Shown: piece by piece, positions 18,123-26,923 of the stretch
Layout: each line of letters begins with the position of its first letter
Numbering within the stretch: the first letter of the stretch is position 1
Origin: Alphaproteobacteria bacterium
GTDB lineage: Bacteria > Pseudomonadota > Alphaproteobacteria > Micropepsales > Micropepsaceae
Length of the DNA: 64,000 nt
Direction of reading: 5' to 3'
Assembly: GCA_024236055.1 (NCBI GenBank)
Contig: JACKLF010000004.1
Coordinates: 124,001-188,000, forward strand
Notes under the pieces: model-generated
The model's database searches: none
What the model was told of the DNA's origin: nothing
What the model saw: the letters and a program-made list of their open reading frames with translations, nothing else
Position numbers and translations under genes: made by a program

Positions 18123-18620
18123 ATGCGCCGTACCGTCATCGCCGCTTCGCTTCTGTGCAGCGCCGTCATGCTTCCCGCCCTGATGTCTTCCGCGCTGGTG
18201 TCTCCCGCGCTGGCCGGACCGGGCGATGTGGACCTGGTCCTGGACGAGGTTCACACCCTGACCTTCCGCACGCCGGTGGCGACCGTCTATGTGGGCAACC
18301 CCTCCATCGCCGACATCACCATGGTCGATGCCCGCCACGCCTTCGTGCAGGGCAAGGGCTATGGCCGCACCAACATCGTGGCGCTCAACCAGAGCGGCAA
18401 CCAGGTGTTCGGCGCCCATATCAATGTGATCGGCGCCGATCATGGCGACACGGTGGTCCTGAACCGCGGCGCCCAGCGCATCACCTACAGCTGCACCCAG
18501 GCGCGTTGCGAGCCCACGCCGATGCCCGGCGACGGCAAGGACACGTTCGATGCACAGAATGGCCAGATCAGCCTGCACCAGGATGCCGCCCGCAAGGCGG
18601 CGGCCGCCTCGGCGAACTGA
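18123..18620 (+). CDS. Stand-alone pilus secretin N-terminal domain protein
   Basis: A 165-residue secreted protein. The signal peptide (to about residue 31, SPALA/GPG) is followed by a single pilus-assembly N-domain: VDLVLDEVHTLTFRTPVATV, VGNPSIADITMVDARHAFVQ, GYGRTNIVALNQSGNQVFGA. This matches the first domain of CpaC (RTPRRIFLLANKVGQTNAFF) but no BON or secretin domain follows. It probably acts in the periplasm with the Tad secretin, perhaps as a cap or assembly factor; that is inference. The start at 18123 begins the signal peptide; 18093 is a possible alternative. It has its own strong terminator. Confidence 0.8.
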   Translation: MRRTVIAASLLCSAVMLPALMSSALVSPALAGPGDVDLVLDEVHTLTFRTPVATVYVGNPSIADITMVDARHAFVQGKGYGRTNIVALNQSGNQVFGAHINVIGADHGDTVVLNRGAQRITYSCTQARCEPTPMPGDGKDTFDAQNGQISLHQDAARKAAAASAN

Positions 18621-18656
18621 TCCGGCCCCTGGGGGCAAACAGACCGGGGCAAACAG

Positions 18657-18690
18657 AAAGGGCCGCGTGGATTTCCACGCGGCCCTTTTT
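18657..18690. terminator. Bidirectional terminator
   Basis: The 14-base perfect stem AAAGGGCCGCGTGG / CCACGCGGCCCTTT with loop ATTT is followed by TTTTTCTTT. A-runs on the other side let it serve both the gene at 18123 and the convergent tadG. Confidence 0.93.
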
Positions 18691-18718
18691 CTTTGGCTTT
18701 GCCGTGTGATCGCGCGGC

Positions 18719-20458
18719 CTACTGGCTCACGCGGACATTGGTGATCTGCGCGGCGATCTGGTTGAAGGTGGTGACCACCGCGCTGGAGCTGGTCAGGTGG
18801 AAATACTTGCTGCTGTCGGTGGCGCAATAGTCCAGCGGCGCGGAGTATCCGTTCTTGTTCCCCACATCCAGGAAGATGGAATAGATCACGATTCCGTCGG
18901 CCTTGGCCGCATCGCAGGTCTTCTTTTCCCGATCGTCGATATAGCCATCCTCGACGGTGTTCTCGCTGGAGCCATTGCCCCACCAGCGGTCCTGGGTGTT
19001 CAACCCGTCGGACAGAAGAATGATGTAGCGCGCGGTGTTGGACGGCACAGACGGTGCACCATAGGGATTGCCCGGCGTCAGCGTCTGCCAGCCATGCGCC
19101 ATGCCCTCGGCCTGGTTGGTCGAGCCGTTGGGCGACATGTTGTTGATCTGGGTACTCAGGCTGGACCAGTCATAGCCCAGCGTGGTGACGGTTGCGCCCA
19201 GGCAGTTGGACGGATTGACCGCGGGAAACTTGGTGCTTTCCGAGGTGCCGGGCGTGGTGTTGGCGATGTCGTAATCCTGCTCGCGGTCGCGGATGCAGCC
19301 GCCCCAGGTGGAGTGATTGTTGGTGACCCAGCTGTGCGACCATTTCTGGGCCTTGCACTGCTTGCTGCTGTTGCTGCCCGTGCAGCTGCAATTGCTGCTG
19401 GAGAAGCCGTTGCAGGTGGCATAGTAGCCCGAGCTGACGACAATCTTCTGGCCATTCACCTTGGTCGAGGTCCAGCAGCCATTGTAGTAGATGCTGCGGC
19501 GGTCGGAATTGCCATGATTGCCGTCATCCATGCCTGGACAGATATAACCGCTATAGGTGCCGCTGCTGGGAATCGTGGACGTCGATGAAGCGCCATTGGT
19601 CGGTGAGGTCTGGCACCCGAAGCCATAGGGCGACTTGGTCGAGGTGCTGGTGCCCCACCAGCTGGAGCTGATATTGACGAAGGGACAGTCGTCGCCCGGT
19701 CCCCAGGCCGCGAAATCCGCGGTGCTGGTGTTGCCGCCATTGGGCACGGACACCTGATAGGTGTCGTCGGTGCCGGGATATTTGGGCGGCGCTTCCCAGT
19801 CGGCCCAGCCCAGCCAGCTGGCATTCACGTTCGATTTGCCGATATTGATGTGGCGATCGAAGGGGACCACCGAAACCTGCACATCGCCGGGACTGGCGGC
19901 GGCGTTCTGCAGAATTGTGAGAAGCTGGCCGGAAGCGCTCTTGAGCGCGTCCATTTTGCTGCCGCTGGAATCGCCCTGAGCCATGGAGCCGGAATTGTCC
20001 AGCACCAGCGACACCCACAATTTGCTCTGGCCCCACACCACGGTCGACGAGGTCGCGATCGGCATGGTGTTCAGCCCCACCAGCTTCATGATGGCGGTCG
20101 GCATGGTGTCGGTGGCGGAAATCTTCACCGTGCCCTGGGTGCTGTATGTGTCGACCGTGACCGTCGGCTGGCCATAGGCGCTGCTGTCGATCTTGTAGTT
20201 GGCGTCGAAATATTTCTGCGCCAGCGTCTGGGCGCCGCTCTGGTCCAGGCCGGGGGTGGAGCCCACCGCCAGCGAGGCAGCGTCCAGCGCTTCGCTCATC
20301 GCCTGGCGCACCATCATGCCGCGCGCGAAATCCATGCCCACGCCGGCCGCCACCGTCAGCGGCACCAGCGCCAGGCCGAACATCATCGCCACATTGCCGC
20401 GGCGCGAGAATGTGAAGGCGGCAAGCCGCGCCAGCAGGAAACGCATCTGATCGCCCAT
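18719..20458 (-). CDS. tadG: TadG-like pilus protein with von Willebrand factor A domain
   Basis: A 579-residue protein anchored by an N-terminal pilin-like helix (SRRGNVAMMFGLALVPLTVA, the TadE/TadG signature). A vWA domain follows, with the metal site DNSGSM (about residue 155) and LLSDGLNTQD late in the protein. Between them lies a long insert rich in Cys, Trp, Ser and Asn (about residues 240-400, e.g. CNGFSSSNCSCTGSNSSK), probably disulphide-linked loops exposed at the surface. TadG is thought to anchor or tip the pilus. It is transcribed away from the two tadE-like genes and ends facing the terminator at 18657. Confidence 0.88.
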   Translation of the reverse strand: MGDQMRFLLARLAAFTFSRRGNVAMMFGLALVPLTVAAGVGMDFARGMMVRQAMSEALDAASLAVGSTPGLDQSGAQTLAQKYFDANYKIDSSAYGQPTVTVDTYSTQGTVKISATDTMPTAIMKLVGLNTMPIATSSTVVWGQSKLWVSLVLDNSGSMAQGDSSGSKMDALKSASGQLLTILQNAAASPGDVQVSVVPFDRHINIGKSNVNASWLGWADWEAPPKYPGTDDTYQVSVPNGGNTSTADFAAWGPGDDCPFVNISSSWWGTSTSTKSPYGFGCQTSPTNGASSTSTIPSSGTYSGYICPGMDDGNHGNSDRRSIYYNGCWTSTKVNGQKIVVSSGYYATCNGFSSSNCSCTGSNSSKQCKAQKWSHSWVTNNHSTWGGCIRDREQDYDIANTTPGTSESTKFPAVNPSNCLGATVTTLGYDWSSLSTQINNMSPNGSTNQAEGMAHGWQTLTPGNPYGAPSVPSNTARYIILLSDGLNTQDRWWGNGSSENTVEDGYIDDREKKTCDAAKADGIVIYSIFLDVGNKNGYSAPLDYCATDSSKYFHLTSSSAVVTTFNQIAAQITNVRVSQ

Positions 20459-20745
20459 GATCGGGGGACGCCCATTGTTGCGCCTGCCATATTGGGCAAA
20501 ATGGGTGAAAATGCCGTTGCTTTCGAAGAAGACGGTTACGCAGCCATTAACAAAGCGGGCGGCGAGTTTAGGTTGTGTTTACGCGAAGCTGAATCGAATG
20601 CGGCGCGCCGGGTGCGGCGCGTTAACATCCGGTCAACCGTCTTAACCGGCTGTTGAGCAAGAAAACGGCTTTGACTTCGCTTGACGGCCGCACCGGCCTA
20701 AAACCGGCATGGGGTAAAAGATCGAGCGAGCCCGTGCGGTTCACA

Positions 20746-21294
20746 ATGCGTTTCCGGAAGTTCCTTCGCCGCATGCGGCGCGACGCCAACAAGGGTTCGG
20801 CGGCGCTGGAATTCGCCTTCGTCGCGCCGGTCTTTTTCGTGCTGCTGATGGGCACGATGGAAGCGGCGCTGATCTTCTTCGCCCAGGCCACGCTCCAGAA
20901 CGCCGTGACGGAAGTCGGCCGGCAGGTGCGCACCGGCCAGGTCCAGACCGGCGGCACCACCCAGGCCCAGTTCCGCACCAACGTCTGCAATGCGATCTCG
21001 CCGCTTCTGGCTTGCGACGGCAACCTGCAGATCGATGTCGAGACCTTCGGCGCCTATGGCAATGTCAATTATGCCTCGCCGCTCAATGCCGACGGCACGC
21101 TCAATTCCGGCATGAACAACTATGCAACCGGCAGCCCGTGCAGCGTGGTACTGGTGCGCGCCTTCTATACCTGGCAGGTCTTCTCGCCCGGCCTGGACTG
21201 GTTCCTGGTCAACATGGCGGGCGACTATCATCTTCTGTCGGCGGCGGCGGCGTTCCGCAACGAACCCTATACCAATGCGGTGGCGGGGTGCTGA
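20746..21294 (+). CDS. TadE-family minor pilin / pilus assembly protein
   Basis: A 182-residue protein with a basic N-terminus (MRFRKFLRRMRRDANKGS) and the TadE motif SAALEFAFVAPVFFVLLMGT, a pseudopilin-like helix processed by CpaA. The rest is periplasmic with three or four cysteines (VCNAISPLLACDGNLQ). The frame is open from a TTG at 20653; I prefer the ATG at 20746 because the family starts with this basic stretch. Its stop overlaps the next start (TGATG), so the two TadE-like proteins are coupled. Confidence 0.87.
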   Translation: MRFRKFLRRMRRDANKGSAALEFAFVAPVFFVLLMGTMEAALIFFAQATLQNAVTEVGRQVRTGQVQTGGTTQAQFRTNVCNAISPLLACDGNLQIDVETFGAYGNVNYASPLNADGTLNSGMNNYATGSPCSVVLVRAFYTWQVFSPGLDWFLVNMAGDYHLLSAAAAFRNEPYTNAVAGC

Positions 21295-21851
21295 TGGGCC
21301 TTGGCGGAAAATTGCGGCGCTTCCGGCGGGACCATCGCGGCATGGCCGCGGTGGAGTTCGCCTTCCTGCTGCCGGTGATGATCACCATGTTCTTCGGCGT
21401 GGTCGAAGTGTCGATGGCGATTTCCTGCCGCACCGACGTCACCAACGTCGCCTCCACCGTGGCGGATCTTTCGGCCCAGGCCAGCTCGCTTTCAACGTCC
21501 GATGTTTCGAATGTCTTCAACGCGGCCAGCGCGATTCTTTACCCCTACGACACCGGCGCGGCGAAGATCACCATCACCAGCATCACCTATGACACGTCCA
21601 CCAAGAGCCTGACATCGGGCAAGGTGGACTGGAGCTGCGCCAAGAACGGCACCGCCCGCAGCAAGAATTCGACCGTCTCACTGCCCAGCGGCCTGATGAC
21701 CGCCAATGGCAGCGTGGTCATGGCCGAGATCAATTACAGCTATTCCTCGCCGACCACCAAGGTGATCACCGGTCCGATCAGCATGGCCAACACCTTCTAT
21801 ACAAAGCCGCGGCGCGTCGCCCAGATCACCGGGCCTTCGGCCTGCCCCTGA
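21294..21851 (+). CDS. TadE/TadF-family minor pilin
   Basis: A 185-residue protein with the same plan as its upstream neighbour: basic start, then DHRGMAAVEFAFLLPVMITM with the conserved Glu, then a Ser/Thr-rich periplasmic part. The start at 21294 overlaps the previous stop. It is likely processed by the prepilin peptidase and needed for pilus assembly together with TadE and TadG. Which of the two is TadE and which TadF cannot be decided here. Confidence 0.87.
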   Translation: MGLGGKLRRFRRDHRGMAAVEFAFLLPVMITMFFGVVEVSMAISCRTDVTNVASTVADLSAQASSLSTSDVSNVFNAASAILYPYDTGAAKITITSITYDTSTKSLTSGKVDWSCAKNGTARSKNSTVSLPSGLMTANGSVVMAEINYSYSSPTTKVITGPISMANTFYTKPRRVAQITGPSACP

Positions 21852-21884
21852 TTTTTGAGCCCCCTCTGTCGCAGCGCGGCCTGA

Positions 21885-22745
21885 CTATCGCGGGCGGATA
21901 AGCCCTTCCTGCGCGACCGAGGCGACAAGCACGCCGTCGCGGGTGAATATCTGGCCGCGATTGAACCCGCGCGCGCCCGACGCGCTGGGACTGTCCTGGG
22001 AATAGAGCAGCCATTCGTCGGCGCGAAAGGGCCGGTGGAACCACATGGCGTGATCCAGGCTGGCGACCTGCACATCCGAGAAGATCGATTTGCCGTGGGG
22101 CAGCAGCGCGGTGTCCAGCAGCGTCATGTCCGAGACAAAGGCCAGCATCGCCCGGTGCAGGCCCGGATCGTCCGGCAGGGGGCCGCGCGTCCTGAACCAC
22201 AGGTGATCCAGCGGGGGTCGCGCCGCCCGGTCGCCCACTCCGCGACTGACCACCGCGCGTATTTCAAAAGGACGCTCGCGCGCCACCCATTCGCGCATCG
22301 CCGGCGTCAGGCTGTCGTTGCGGAGCTGGACCTGCTGTTCGTCCTCCAGTGCCTCGGGCGGCGGCACCTCGGGCATGGCGGCCTGATGCTCGTATCCGTC
22401 CTCCTGCCTCTGGAATGACGCCGCCAGGGTGAAGATCGGCGCCCCGTTCTGGATGGCCACCACGCGGCGGGCGGTAAAACTGCCGCCGTCACGGCTGCGG
22501 TCGACTTCATACAGGATCGGCTGGCGGGGCGATCCGGGGCGCAGGAAATAGGCATGCAGCGAATGGCACAACCTGGCCGAATCGACCGTGCGCGTGGCCG
22601 CCGCCAGCGCCTGGCCCAGCACCTGCCCGCCGAACACCCGCTGGACGCGATGATCGGCTGATGCGCCGCGAAAGATATTCTCCTCTATCTTCTCCAGATC
22701 CAGCAGCGAAAGCAGCTGGCGCAGGGATTCCGGGAACTTTTCCAT
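21885..22745 (-). CDS. tesB: Acyl-CoA thioesterase II
   Basis: Hydrolyses medium- and long-chain acyl-CoA in the cytoplasm. 286 residues with two hot-dog domains, as in the TesB family: N-terminal EENIFRGASADHRVQRVFGG and GQVLGQALAAATRTV; C-terminal FVSDMTLLDTALLPHG with the catalytic Asp, and SLDHAMWFHRPFRADEWLLY. The start at 22745 (MEKFPESLRQLL) is the family start; the frame extends seven codons further. Stand-alone gene, convergent with the tadE pair. Confidence 0.95.
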   Translation of the reverse strand: MEKFPESLRQLLSLLDLEKIEENIFRGASADHRVQRVFGGQVLGQALAAATRTVDSARLCHSLHAYFLRPGSPRQPILYEVDRSRDGGSFTARRVVAIQNGAPIFTLAASFQRQEDGYEHQAAMPEVPPPEALEDEQQVQLRNDSLTPAMREWVARERPFEIRAVVSRGVGDRAARPPLDHLWFRTRGPLPDDPGLHRAMLAFVSDMTLLDTALLPHGKSIFSDVQVASLDHAMWFHRPFRADEWLLYSQDSPSASGARGFNRGQIFTRDGVLVASVAQEGLIRPR

Positions 22746-23029
22746 GCACGGCGCCCTTTGTTTCATAAGCCATTGATATCAAATGGTATTATCAACCATT
22801 CGCGGCCACCTGCCATCACCCGCCCAAACTGGTGATAAAGGTAATTTGGGATCATTTCCCTTCGATATGTTGCCTGCCAGTCACAGGGGCAGGGTAAAAC
22901 CCTGTAACTGCTAGTGCAAAGCAACATGGGTCATGGAGACTTTCGGCGGGTTCGCCGTTATAAGCTGCACATAGTTCTTATCGGCTGACGGGGGGAAAGC
23001 TGCCCGTCGTTATTTCTAGCGAGGGTAGA

Positions 23030-24088
23030 ATGATGAAACTCAAAATGCTCGCCTTGGCGACTGTGGCCGCTGCGGCCTTCAGCGCCCCGGCGTCAGCTGC
23101 GGAAGGCTGGTACCTGGGACTGGGTGGCGCCTACAGCAGCCAGGACGCCTTCACGGCCACGTCCGTGCCTGCGGCCCCCGCCGGTATTGCCATTTCCGAT
23201 CACGACGGCTGGCTGGCTGTCGGCTCCATCGGTTATGCCTTCGCCAACAACTGGCGCATCGAAAACGAATTCGGCTTCTCCGAGCACTCGGGCGCCATTC
23301 CGACGGGCGGCAGCTACGAAGGAATGTATTCCGACCTGGTGAATGTCCTTTATGACATGCCGCTGTCCGAGAAGTGGAAGCTGACCCTGGGTGGTGGCGT
23401 CGGCGTCGGCGTCTCCAACCTGCACGCGCAGTCGTCGGGTTATTACAATGGCATCGTGGGCAGCAATGCCGGCTTCGCCTGGCAGGGTATTGTCGGCCTG
23501 TCCTATGCGGTCGCCCCGGACATGGACCTGTTCGGTGAATATCGTTACCGCAGCACGGAAGTGGATGGCGATTTCGGTACCGCCGTGCCCGGCCTCAGCC
23601 CGGTGCATGTCAATGAAATCACCGAAAATATCGGCATGGTCGGCATCCGCTGGTACATGACGCCGCCGGCCCCGCCGCCGCCGCCGCCGCCGCCGCCTCC
23701 CCCGCCGCCTCCGCCGCCTCCGCCGCCTCCGCCTCCTCCGCCGCCTCCGCCGCCGGCGAAGACCTACATCGTGTTCTTCGACTTCGATAAGTCGAACCTC
23801 ACGGCGGAAGCGCAGCAGACGGTCACCGAGGCCGTGTCCGCCGCCAAGACGCTGGGCTCCGTCCGCGTCATGGTCACCGGCCACACCGACACCGTCGGCT
23901 CGGACCGCTACAACCAGGCGCTGTCCGTGCGCCGTGCCCAGTCCGTCAAGGACGAGATGGTGCGCCAGGGCCTGACCGAGGACTCGATCGCGATCGAGGG
24001 CAAGAGCTTCCACGACCCGCTGGTTCCGACCGGCCCGGGCGTGCGCGAGCCCAAGAACCGCCGCGCGGTCATCGATCTGGGCGGCTAA
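23030..24088 (+). CDS. OmpA family outer-membrane protein with polyproline linker
   Basis: A 352-residue outer-membrane porin-like protein that ties the membrane to peptidoglycan. Signal peptide to about residue 23 (SAPASA/AEG). An eight-stranded barrel follows (about residues 24-210, starting EGWYLGLGGAYSSQD). Residues 215-242 are 28 consecutive prolines, far longer than usual. The OmpA C-terminal domain (YIVFFDFDKSNLTAEAQQTV, VTGHTDTVGSDRYNQALSVR) binds diaminopimelate through its conserved Asp and Arg. Isolated gene with a strong terminator; probably highly expressed. Confidence 0.93.
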   Translation: MMKLKMLALATVAAAAFSAPASAAEGWYLGLGGAYSSQDAFTATSVPAAPAGIAISDHDGWLAVGSIGYAFANNWRIENEFGFSEHSGAIPTGGSYEGMYSDLVNVLYDMPLSEKWKLTLGGGVGVGVSNLHAQSSGYYNGIVGSNAGFAWQGIVGLSYAVAPDMDLFGEYRYRSTEVDGDFGTAVPGLSPVHVNEITENIGMVGIRWYMTPPAPPPPPPPPPPPPPPPPPPPPPPPPPPPPAKTYIVFFDFDKSNLTAEAQQTVTEAVSAAKTLGSVRVMVTGHTDTVGSDRYNQALSVRRAQSVKDEMVRQGLTEDSIAIEGKSFHDPLVPTGPGVREPKNRRAVIDLGG

Positions 24089-24108
24089 CGCAGCCCAAAC
24101 CGAATGAG

Positions 24109-24141
24109 AAAGGGCCGGTCGAAAGACCGGCCCTTTTTCTT
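24109..24141 (+). terminator. Intrinsic terminator of the ompA-like gene
   Basis: The 12-base perfect stem AAAGGGCCGGTC / GACCGGCCCTTT with a GAAA tetraloop is followed by TTTTCTTT. Confidence 0.95.
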
Positions 24142-24156
24142 TGCCCCGCGCGGCAC

Positions 24157-24209
24157 TTATTTTTGGGGCGCATCCGCGCTGCATTCATCTTTGGGGCGCA
24201 TCCGCGCCC
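24157..24209. repeat. Tandem pair of T-rich linker plus hairpin units
   Basis: An 18-base sequence beginning TTTGGGGCGC occurs at 24162-24179 and again at 24190-24207, period 28. Each copy forms a hairpin around ATCC; the second is perfect (GGGCGC / GCGCCC, 24194-24209), the first weaker. The linkers are T-rich (TTATTTTTG, CATTCATCTTTG). The plan resembles the units at 60310-60362 and 43835-43861. Confidence 0.65.
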
Positions 24210-24235
24210 GGAGGGGCGGCCATCTATCTGGAGCG

Positions 24236-24272
24236 CGCAAAAACAAAAAGGCCGGGCACAGCGCCCGGCCTT
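24236..24272 (-). terminator. Intrinsic terminator of the gene at 24297-24893
   Basis: The 10-base stem AAGGCCGGGC / GCCCGGCCTT with a 5-base loop is followed on the minus strand by TTTTGTTTTTG. Confidence 0.9.
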
Positions 24273-24296
24273 CTGTTGCTCGCCTGCTGTCGGATC

Positions 24297-24893
24297 TTAC
24301 TGCAGTAGCCGCACCGCCGGCTGGTCGCCCGCAGCCGTCGCCGGATCGCCCGGCTGGCTGGGCCGCGGTGTCGGCACCGCTTCGGCGCCCGCCTTCACGC
24401 CTTCCAGCGTGATCGCGACGCGAATCTCGCAGGCATCGACGGGCGAGGCTTCCTTGACCTCGATACCGGCCACCAAGTCGGCCAGCACCGGCTTGTCAGG
24501 CGCCAGCGCCGCGGCAAAGACGATGTCCGCGCTCTTGCAGAAATTGTCGTGCGCGCCCGGCTTGGTGCGGCGCTGCTCGGCATGGGCGATGGCGCGCGTC
24601 TTGTAGGAGTCGTATTCGGCATTGCCCTTCGACACGCCATGCAGGCGCTTGAACATGCGCAGCATCTCGCCGTCGGACTTGCGAAGCTCGGGCCCAAAAG
24701 TCTTCTGGAAGCGGTTGAACAGCGCGACCTCGCGCGGGCCGCAGGCCAGGGCGGCGTCGGTCAGCTCCTGCTGCACGGCCGATATCTGGATGGCGGAAAT
24801 CTCGCTCGCGCTGGCGCAACCGCGCGCCTGGGCCACGCTGGTGGCAGCCACGCTGAGAGCCAGCAGGCACACGCTCAGCTTGCATGCGGTCAT
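24297..24893 (-). CDS. Exported protein of unknown function
   Basis: 198 residues. The start at 24893 has GGAGAGGA about six bases upstream and opens a clear signal peptide (MTACKLSVCLLALSVAATSV, cleavage near AQA/RG). The mature part is helical and charged (ALFNRFQKTFGPELRKSDGE, MLRMFKRLHGVSKGNAEYDS) with Cys in GCASAS, ACGPRE, FCKSAD and ACEIRV, probably two disulphides. A proline-rich tail closes it. I do not recognise a family. It has its own terminator and stands alone. Confidence 0.75.
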   Translation of the reverse strand: MTACKLSVCLLALSVAATSVAQARGCASASEISAIQISAVQQELTDAALACGPREVALFNRFQKTFGPELRKSDGEMLRMFKRLHGVSKGNAEYDSYKTRAIAHAEQRRTKPGAHDNFCKSADIVFAAALAPDKPVLADLVAGIEVKEASPVDACEIRVAITLEGVKAGAEAVPTPRPSQPGDPATAAGDQPAVRLLQ

Positions 24894-25090
24894 GTGTGTC
24901 CTCTCCAAGAGGCCGGCAGCGCCCGATCGCGGGGGCCAGCATCCGCACAGCATAGCCGGATCGGCCCATCGCCGCCAAGTCCCCCGCCTCCATCAAGTCT
25001 TTGTAAAAATGGAACTTTATCGGGCCCGCGCCGAACAGGGGAAACTTCGTCCCGCCGCCTGCGTTTCCTATGTGGAGGCCTTGGACAGCC

Positions 25091-25411
25091 ATGAAGCGCA
25101 GTCCCCTGATATTTGCGGCATTTATCCTGGCGCCGGCGATCATCGCGGCGCCCGCCCAAGCCCGCCACCGCGTTTCCATCCAGCCCCCGGTCTTTCCCAT
25201 CGAGCATCAGGTCGCCTCGGCCATGGCCGACCAGGAACGGCCGCCCTATGCGATGAACTATGCCGACGAGGCTGCCCAATCCCTGGGGGTCAAGGGCGGG
25301 CGCTGGGAAGCCTTCGATACCGGCGGCGGAACCTCCTCGGATCCCTTCCTGCCGTCCCTGCACGGGGGCGTTGACGGGCGCGGCGCCATGCTGCGCCTGC
25401 AGTGGCGCTGA
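25091..25411 (+). CDS. Small secreted protein of unknown function
   Basis: 106 residues. Signal peptide MKRSPLIFAAFILAPAIIAA, probable cleavage AQA/RH. The mature part (RHRVSIQPPVFPIEHQVASA, RWEAFDTGGGTSSDPFLPSL) has no cysteines and no motif I know. It lies between a divergent exported protein and asd. Codon use matches its neighbours, so it is probably real, but no function can be given. Confidence 0.65.
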   Translation: MKRSPLIFAAFILAPAIIAAPAQARHRVSIQPPVFPIEHQVASAMADQERPPYAMNYADEAAQSLGVKGGRWEAFDTGGGTSSDPFLPSLHGGVDGRGAMLRLQWR

Positions 25412-25584
25412 TCCCCAACCCTCGGATTGCCCGCCTTCGGATTTCGGCCTGATCGCGGCCGGATTGTTCTTCCGGCGCTTTCGCCGGCCGCGCCTGTCTT
25501 GTATTGCTCGGACCCCGTAAGACGATCCCTGAACCGCCGCCCTGCCAAGGGCCGCCTCCTGTGACCGGAAGAAAAGGAATTTGC

Positions 25585-26604
25585 ATGGCCTACAAGATCG
25601 CCGTGGTGGGCGCGACCGGCAATGTCGGGCGCGAGATGCTCAATGTCCTCACCCAGCGGCAGTTCCCCTATTCCGAGGTGGTGGCCCTGGCCTCCACCCG
25701 TTCGGTCGGCAAGGAAGTTTCGTTCGGCGAGGGCGTGCTGAAGGTCAAGGCGCTTGATTATTACGACTTCAAGGACACCGACATCTGCCTGATGAGCGCG
25801 GGCGGTTCGATCGCCAAGGAATGGGCGCCCAGGATCGCCGCCCAGGGCTGCATCGTGATCGACAATTCCAGTGCCTGGCGCATGGACCGGCAGGTGCCGC
25901 TGGTGGTGCCCGAGGTCAATGCCGATGCGCTCGGCGACATGCCGCGCAAGATCATCGCCAATCCCAACTGCTCAACCGCCCAGCTGGTGGTGGCGTTGAA
26001 GCCGCTGCACGACGCTTTCGGCATCAAGCGGGTGGTGGTCTCGACCTATCAGTCCGTCTCGGGCGCCGGCCATGAGGCGATGGACGAGCTGTTCCGCCAG
26101 ACCCGCGCCATCTTCGTGGCCGATCCGGTGGAGCCAGAGAAATTCACCAAGCAGATCGCCTTCAATGTGATCCCCCATATCGACGTCTTCCTGGACAGCG
26201 GCTTCACCAAGGAAGAATGGAAGATGATGGTGGAGACGCAGAAGATCCTGGACCCCGATATCCAGGTCACCGCGACCTGCGTGCGCGTGCCGGTGTTCGT
26301 CGGTCATGGCGAGGCGGTTTCGATCGAATGCGAGCAGCCCATTTCCGCCGACAAGGCGCGCTCCATCCTGCGCAACGCCCCCGGCATCCTGGTCGTCGAC
26401 AAGCGCGAGGACGGCGGCTATGTCACCCCGGTCGAATGCGCCGGCGAGGACGCCACCTTCGTCAGCCGCATCCGCAAGGATCCCAGCACCGAGAACGGCC
26501 TGATGATGTGGATCGTGTCGGACAATCTGCGCAAGGGCGCGGCCCTGAACGCGGTGCAGATCGCCGAAAGCCTGGTCAACCGCAAACTGCTCAGAGCCGC
26601 CTGA
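25585..26604 (+). CDS. asd: Aspartate-semialdehyde dehydrogenase
   Basis: Makes aspartate semialdehyde from aspartyl phosphate with NADPH, the branch point to lysine/diaminopimelate, threonine and methionine. 339 residues. N-terminal NADP fold YKIAVVGATGNVGREML, catalytic Cys129 in NPNCSTAQLV, then SGAGHEAMDEL. The catalytic His lies in the region of TCVRVPVFVGHGEAVSIECE. The start at 25585 has AAAGGAA seven bases before it. It begins a run of plus-strand genes through 29535. Confidence 0.96.
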   Translation: MAYKIAVVGATGNVGREMLNVLTQRQFPYSEVVALASTRSVGKEVSFGEGVLKVKALDYYDFKDTDICLMSAGGSIAKEWAPRIAAQGCIVIDNSSAWRMDRQVPLVVPEVNADALGDMPRKIIANPNCSTAQLVVALKPLHDAFGIKRVVVSTYQSVSGAGHEAMDELFRQTRAIFVADPVEPEKFTKQIAFNVIPHIDVFLDSGFTKEEWKMMVETQKILDPDIQVTATCVRVPVFVGHGEAVSIECEQPISADKARSILRNAPGILVVDKREDGGYVTPVECAGEDATFVSRIRKDPSTENGLMMWIVSDNLRKGAALNAVQIAESLVNRKLLRAA

Positions 26605-26632
26605 CCGGACGGCGCAAAAAGGGGAAACGACA

Positions 26633-26923
26633 ATGCCGAAAGCCTATTGGATCGCGCGGGTGGATGTGAGCGACCCGGAGACCTACAAGAAGTATGTCGA
26701 AACCGGAAAGCCGGCCTTCGAACGCTATGGCGCCAAGTTCCTGGCCCGCGGCGGCAAGACCGAATCCCTGGAAGGGGCCCCCCGCGCGCGCAACGTGCTG
26801 ATCGAGTTCGCCTCGCTGCAGGACGCGCACGACTGCTACCATTCCCCGGAATACACCGCCGCGCGCGCCATCCGGCAGCCGGTCAGCGAAGGCGAATGGA
26901 TTCTTGTCGAAGGCGTCGAATAG
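26633..26923 (+). CDS. DUF1330 family protein (ferredoxin-like dimer fold)
   Basis: 96 residues, cytoplasmic. The sequence MPKAYWIARVDVSDPETYKK, FLARGGKTESLEGAPRARNV and YHSPEYTAARAIRQPVSEGE is typical of DUF1330, small alpha/beta barrel-like dimers of unknown activity. GGGGAAACGACA precedes the ATG. It overlaps the following lyase gene by 20 bases and lies 28 bases after asd, so the three are probably one operon. Confidence 0.88.
   Translation: MPKAYWIARVDVSDPETYKKYVETGKPAFERYGAKFLARGGKTESLEGAPRARNVLIEFASLQDAHDCYHSPEYTAARAIRQPVSEGEWILVEGVE

Noticed and set aside
23663..23758. Simple repeat or CRISPR-like array in the CCG/CCT run
   Set aside because: It is in-frame coding for polyproline inside a complete OmpA protein; there are no spacers.
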